DNA of 64,000 nt from Chloroflexota bacterium (lineage in GTDB: Bacteria; Chloroflexota; Anaerolineae; DUEN01): contig JAADGJ010000012.1 in assembly GCA_013152435.1 (NCBI GenBank), positions 82,250 to 146,249 on the forward strand, written 5' to 3'. Numbering within the stretch: position 1 is the stretch's first letter; every line of letters begins with the position of its first letter. A program made the translations under genes and the position numbers. Below the pieces are notes generated by a model. That model made no database searches. It was given only the letters and a program-made list of their open reading frames with translations, and was not told the origin of the DNA. Shown here one piece after another: positions 60,688 through 64,000 of the stretch.

Positions 60688-61275
60688 CAAGCAAAACCAA
60701 AGTAGTAGTAGCAAAACCAAGGGAGGGCAGATTTCCATATCTGCCCTCTCGAAGGCTTGCATGGACGTGCTCGAACGCTGCCGAACGGGCCGCCAGCGAG
60801 CAAAACCAAAGGAGGGCAGATTTCTATATCTGCCCTCTCGAAGTCATGGCAGCAAAACCAAGGGAGGGCAGATTTCCATATCTGCCCTCTCGAAGTGAGA
60901 GTCGACACCCGTTGCGGCGAGGCTCCCTGTCATGGCAGCAAAACCAAGGGAGGGCAGATTTCCACATCTGCCCTCCTCAAAGCGAGTCGATATCCATTGC
61001 GGCGAGGCTCCCTGTCATGGCAGCAAAACCAAGGGAGGGCAGATTTCCACATCTGCCCTCCTCGAAGCGAGTCGATATCCATTGCAGCGAGACTTCCTGT
61101 CATGGTAGCAAAACCAAAGGAGGGCAGATTTCCATATCTGCCCCCTCGAAGCGAGAGTCGATATCCATTGCGGCGAGGTTTCCTGTCATGGCAGCAAAAC
61201 CAAGAGGGGCAGATTTCCATATCTGCCCTCCTCGAAGCGAGTCGATATCCGTTGCGGCGAGGCTCCCTGTCATGG
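60688..61275. repeat. Array of seven hairpin-bearing tandem units
   Basis: Seven units each contain GCAAAACCAAGGGAGGGCAG followed by a perfect or near-perfect inverted repeat GAGGGCAGAT-N6-ATCTGCCCTC. Hairpins are at 60723-60748, 60812-60837, 60864-60889, 60950-60975, 61035-61060, 61120-61147 and 61204-61230. The last four intervals are 84-86 bases; earlier ones are irregular (89, 52, 86). The sequence between hairpins (GAGTCGATATCCATTGCGGC, GAGGCTCCCTGTCATGG) is itself conserved, so this is a tandem duplication, not a CRISPR. On the minus strand each stem is followed by CCTTGGTTTTGCT, resembling a terminator. Confidence 0.9.
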
Positions 61276-61281
61276 TAGAAT
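61252..61281 (+). promoter_or_regulatory. Promoter formed at the last array copy, driving the NTPase gene
   Basis: TTGCGG (61252-61257), a conserved part of the array unit, and TAGAAT (61276-61281), found only at the end of the last copy, are 18 bases apart. The start would be near 61288, giving a ~40-base leader with AGGTG before ATG 61329. In internal copies the corresponding -10 position reads CAGCAAA or TAGCAAA. Confidence 0.55.
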
Positions 61282-61328
61282 AGAGCAGGCAAAGTCGGCT
61301 TCCTCCCCTCAAGCGCGAGGTGTTGAAC

Positions 61329-64000
61329 ATGCCCGCCATAGGCTCCAAACGCGGCTGGGTCCTCATACGGGCCGCCTTGCTGGCTTTCGTCGAGGCCGCG
61401 AATGTGTTTCCTGCCCCTGAAGGCCCGCTTCTCGCCGGAGCAGCCGCCCTGACGGCAGAGCTCACAGCACTGTTCACCACGAAGCGGAAGAGCCTACCCC
61501 GGGAAGCCCGAGATCTTCTCGCCTCCCTGAGAAAGGATTACCAGCAGCTGTTGGAGGCCGAGAGGGACCGCGCTGATCTCTCCCAGGCGGTGGAGACTGC
61601 CCTGGGCATACTGGTCCATCACGGTCTGGGGCCTGACGGGCTAGTCGCCCAGGGCCTGGACCCTGACCGGGCCGCCCGGCAGACCCTTCGCGATGGCGCG
61701 GCTTATCTACGGGACCTGGAGCAGGCCACGGAAGACCTGGTGAAGCGGTTGGTGCGCGAGCACTATCGCCTGCTGCTGTCCCATGAACGAGCCCTAAATT
61801 ACGTAGGTGTGGAGGCGTTGGCCGTCCTGCTGGAAGGGAGCGAGAAACTACAGGACCTCCTGCTGCGTCTGCTGGAGGCCGACCGGGTGCGGGCCCGTCG
61901 CCACGTGCGCTGGCCCGTGCGCAGCTACGCCCCCGAATGGGGCCTGCAGCCCGTCATGTTGCGACCGGAATACAGGCTGGTGGACTACAACAAGAGCCAG
62001 GCTCATGAGAAGGCCCGAGACGAGCTGTTGGCCTGGCTGCGGGGATTGGCCAAACAGCCTGTGGACCAGCGGGTAGGCGTGCGTCTCTATGTGGGCCCCG
62101 GAGGTGCGGGGAAGACCCGCCTGCTCCTGGAGGTGGGGGACGCCCTGCGAGCGGAGGGCTGGTCCACAGGTTTCCTGGCCGTGGATGGGGCCACCGAGGA
62201 GAACGCTTGCTGGCTGGTGGATGCGCCCGGCCCAACGCTGCTGATCGTGGACTACGCAGGGACCCGCTCCGGCGAGGTAGAGGCCCTGCTGGACGCCCTG
62301 GCCGAGAACCGGCATCGCCAGGACCCCTTCGCCCTGGTGCTGCTGGATCGCAGCCAGCCGAGCTGGTTCCGATCCGCCTTGCAGCAGGGCTCGGATCTAG
62401 GTTACGTGGGACGCCCCGAGTTATCCCTGCCGCCGACCGTGGAAACCCGAGCGCACCAAGTGCCCCAGATCGAGCCCGAGGATTTGCCGGAGATCTATCA
62501 AGCCGGCGTGGTAGGGCTGGCCAGGGCCATCAATCAGAAGCCACCGCAGGACAGCTCCCCTCCCGCCCGATTGCCCCGGCGGCCGTTATACGTGCTCTTG
62601 CTGGCTCTGCTGACCGTGGCCGGGGAGCCCTGGCCGGAGGATACAGCCGATGAGAACAGCATCCTGGCCCGGGTATGGGACTGGATCCGCAACCGCTGGC
62701 GCTACCGGCTTAGAAACAACCCGGAAGTGGATTCAGACTGGTTGAGATCCCTGGTCCCAGACGACCTGACACAGGCGGGCATCGTTGAAAAGGTGCTGGT
62801 GGTGACCACCCTGGGCCGGACCTTCGCGACGGAGCAGGACTTGGCCGCGTTTCTCGAAGCACAGGATTGGTTGCCACGGAACAGGTACGGCCATACACCG
62901 CTCCCTTCCTGGCTGGCCCGGAATCTGGTACAGCTCCTGCCGGCCGATCCGGCCGACGCAGACGAGCGGGGGATATTGGCGCCCATTCGGCCGGACCCTC
63001 TGGCGGACTTCGTGTTGGCCAGGCGGCTGCAGGAGCAGCCGGAGCTGCTGGATCGGGCGTTGCCCACGGTCGCGGAGGTAGCCGTGCATCCGGCCGAGGC
63101 CGCCCAGGTCGTGTCGCGAGCCTTAGACGCGCTCGTGCATCTACACGATCCATATCCCACCGTGGCCCAGGCCGGGCTGAGGCAGGTACAGGCTTATCTG
63201 GACCGTATCCTGGGAGAATCCGACCTGAGCCCGGAAGCCGCTTGGAGATTTCTCTACACCCTGGAGAGCGAACTTCCCTATCCAGATCGCACGGTTCTCC
63301 GGCGACCCCTGGTGGCCGGGGTCCACCAGGCACTATTACAACGAACGCCCGAGGGGGCTGGAGAGGAACGAGCCCGGCTTCTGAACAACCTCTCTGGAGC
63401 CCTCTCCGAGCTGGGGCGGCGGCAGGAGGCCCTGCAGGTCACCCAGGAGGCCGTGAAGCACTACCGGAAGCTGGCCGACCGCAACCCCGACGCCTTCCTC
63501 CCCAACCTGGCCGGGAGCCTCAACAACCTGGGCATGATCCTCTCCGCGCTGGGGCGGTGGCAGGAGGCCCTGCAGGTCACCCAGGAGGCCGTGAAGCACT
63601 ACCGGAAGCTGGCAGACCACAACCGTGACGCCTTCCTCCCCAACCTGGCCACAAGCCTCAACAACCTGGGCAATATCCTCTCCGAGCTGGGGCGGCGGCA
63701 GGAGGCCCTGCAGGCGACGCAGGAGGCGGTGGAGCACTATCGGGAGCTGGCCGACCGCAACCGTGACGCCTTCCTCCCTGATCTGGCCATGAGCCTCAAC
63801 AACCTGGGCACTCGACTCTCCGAGCTGGGGCGGCGGCAGGAGGCCCTGCAGGCCTCCCAGGAGGCCGTGAAGCACTACCGGGAGCTGGCCGACCGCAACC
63901 CCGACGCCTTCCTCCCTGATCTGGCCGGGAGCCTCAACAACCTGGGCACTCGACTCTCCGAGCTGGGGCGGCGGCAGGAGGCCCTGCAGGCCTCCCAGGA
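61329..64000 (+). CDS. STAND-like P-loop NTPase with near-identical TPR repeats (partial, runs off window)
   Basis: From ATG 61329 the frame is open to the window edge (890 residues seen). Residues 1-230 have no family I recognise: a hydrophobic Ala/Leu-rich stretch near residues 14-48 (VLIRAALLAFVEAANVFPAP) is followed by charged helices. A P-loop YVGPGGAGKTRLLLEV has its Walker A at 256-263 and LLIVDYAGT (Walker B Asp308) follows, then a helical region to about residue 670. From about residue 675, 46-residue TPR-like repeats begin (LSELGRRQEALQASQEAVKH, YRELADRNPDAFLPDLA, GSLNNLGTR) and continue off the edge. N-terminal module, NTPase and C-terminal repeats are the layout of STAND switches, used in signalling and anti-phage defence. 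Function is inferred. Confidence 0.75.
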   Translation, partial: MPAIGSKRGWVLIRAALLAFVEAANVFPAPEGPLLAGAAALTAELTALFTTKRKSLPREARDLLASLRKDYQQLLEAERDRADLSQAVETALGILVHHGLGPDGLVAQGLDPDRAARQTLRDGAAYLRDLEQATEDLVKRLVREHYRLLLSHERALNYVGVEALAVLLEGSEKLQDLLLRLLEADRVRARRHVRWPVRSYAPEWGLQPVMLRPEYRLVDYNKSQAHEKARDELLAWLRGLAKQPVDQRVGVRLYVGPGGAGKTRLLLEVGDALRAEGWSTGFLAVDGATEENACWLVDAPGPTLLIVDYAGTRSGEVEALLDALAENRHRQDPFALVLLDRSQPSWFRSALQQGSDLGYVGRPELSLPPTVETRAHQVPQIEPEDLPEIYQAGVVGLARAINQKPPQDSSPPARLPRRPLYVLLLALLTVAGEPWPEDTADENSILARVWDWIRNRWRYRLRNNPEVDSDWLRSLVPDDLTQAGIVEKVLVVTTLGRTFATEQDLAAFLEAQDWLPRNRYGHTPLPSWLARNLVQLLPADPADADERGILAPIRPDPLADFVLARRLQEQPELLDRALPTVAEVAVHPAEAAQVVSRALDALVHLHDPYPTVAQAGLRQVQAYLDRILGESDLSPEAAWRFLYTLESELPYPDRTVLRRPLVAGVHQALLQRTPEGAGEERARLLNNLSGALSELGRRQEALQVTQEAVKHYRKLADRNPDAFLPNLAGSLNNLGMILSALGRWQEALQVTQEAVKHYRKLADHNRDAFLPNLATSLNNLGNILSELGRRQEALQATQEAVEHYRELADRNRDAFLPDLAMSLNNLGTRLSELGRRQEALQASQEAVKHYRELADRNPDAFLPDLAGSLNNLGTRLSELGRRQEALQASQ
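63366..64000 (+). repeat. 138-bp near-identical in-frame repeats in the NTPase gene
   Basis: CTGGGGCGG begins at 63411, 63549, 63687, 63825 and 63963, exactly 138 bases apart. The units are nearly identical in DNA (GGCAGGAGGCCCTGCAGG, AGCCTCAACAACCTGGGC), including third positions, which indicates recent duplication or gene conversion. The array continues beyond the window. Confidence 0.9.

Noticed and set aside
60688..61275. CRISPR array
   Set aside because: Repeats are palindromic and evenly placed, but the intervening sequences are nearly identical to each other rather than unique, spacing varies (52-89), and no cas gene is visible.
60669..61283. Protein-coding frames of 173-204 residues through the hairpin array
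   Set aside because: Unit lengths are not multiples of three, so the same DNA is read in different frames in successive copies. No conserved protein repeat results, and no ribosome-binding site precedes them.

Overview
The window is GC-rich bacterial DNA with dense protein-coding content on both strands. I read no rRNA or tRNA gene in it. The style points to Chloroflexota (Anaerolineae-like): Pro-Thr-rich linkers after lipoprotein Cys residues, long family-5 solute-binding proteins, GH13 and GT-C enzymes, a BadF-type sugar kinase with paired SIS proteins, a DUF5107-TPR protein, and many dispersed palindromic repeats. This assignment is inferred from gene content; no marker gene is present.

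Layout, left to right. 1-1876 (-): copper chaperone and CopA-type P-ATPase, cut by the window edge. 2243-6044 (-): soluble GAF histidine kinase and cyclopropane fatty acid synthase. 6506-14037 (+): a promoter followed by an oligopeptide-type ABC importer (ATPase, binding protein, two permeases, ATPase) and a Tic20-like membrane protein. 14060-15805 (+): hexaheme-type cytochrome c. 15989-19643 (-): sulfur-trafficking operon (PocR-domain regulator, SQR-like flavoprotein, DUF1641, DsrC/TusE-like, DsrE-like) behind an AT-rich palindromic control region. 19920-22373 (-): secreted M14 carboxypeptidase with five Asp-rich repeats inserted in its catalytic domain. 22991-24756 (+): NurA nuclease and a stand-alone HAS-barrel protein. 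24888-29477: fasciclin lipoprotein, methyltransferase, 2-hydroxyacid dehydrogenase, and a nitrilase-fold protein lacking its catalytic Cys. 29802-35830 (+): GH-A glycosidase, GT-C glycosyltransferase and beta-propeller protein. 36187-39662 (-): two GH13 enzymes. 40168-47013 (-): a second oligopeptide-type importer with a strong promoter and a LacI-type operator-like palindrome. 48033-49478: an IS701-like insertion sequence with a frameshifted transposase. 49741-50406 (+): PhoU. 50941-60627 (+): GntR/HutC regulator, sugar ABC importer, DUF5107-TPR protein, BadF-type kinase and two SIS proteins, read as an amino-sugar uptake and phosphorylation operon. 60688-61275: seven hairpin-bearing repeat units in an irregular tandem array. 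61329-64000 (+): a large P-loop NTPase with near-identical 46-residue TPR-like repeats, open at the window edge.

Two themes recur. First, a MITE-like repeat with ends resembling AGAGYGTGTCTGARAA occurs about ten times, in full, partial or degraded form, nearly always at gene boundaries, and twice it supplies or abuts a stop codon. Second, all three ABC importers carry stable hairpins between the binding-protein gene and the first permease gene. The best candidate for an undescribed system is the array plus STAND-like NTPase at the right edge (60688-64000), where the last array copy appears to form the promoter of the NTPase gene.
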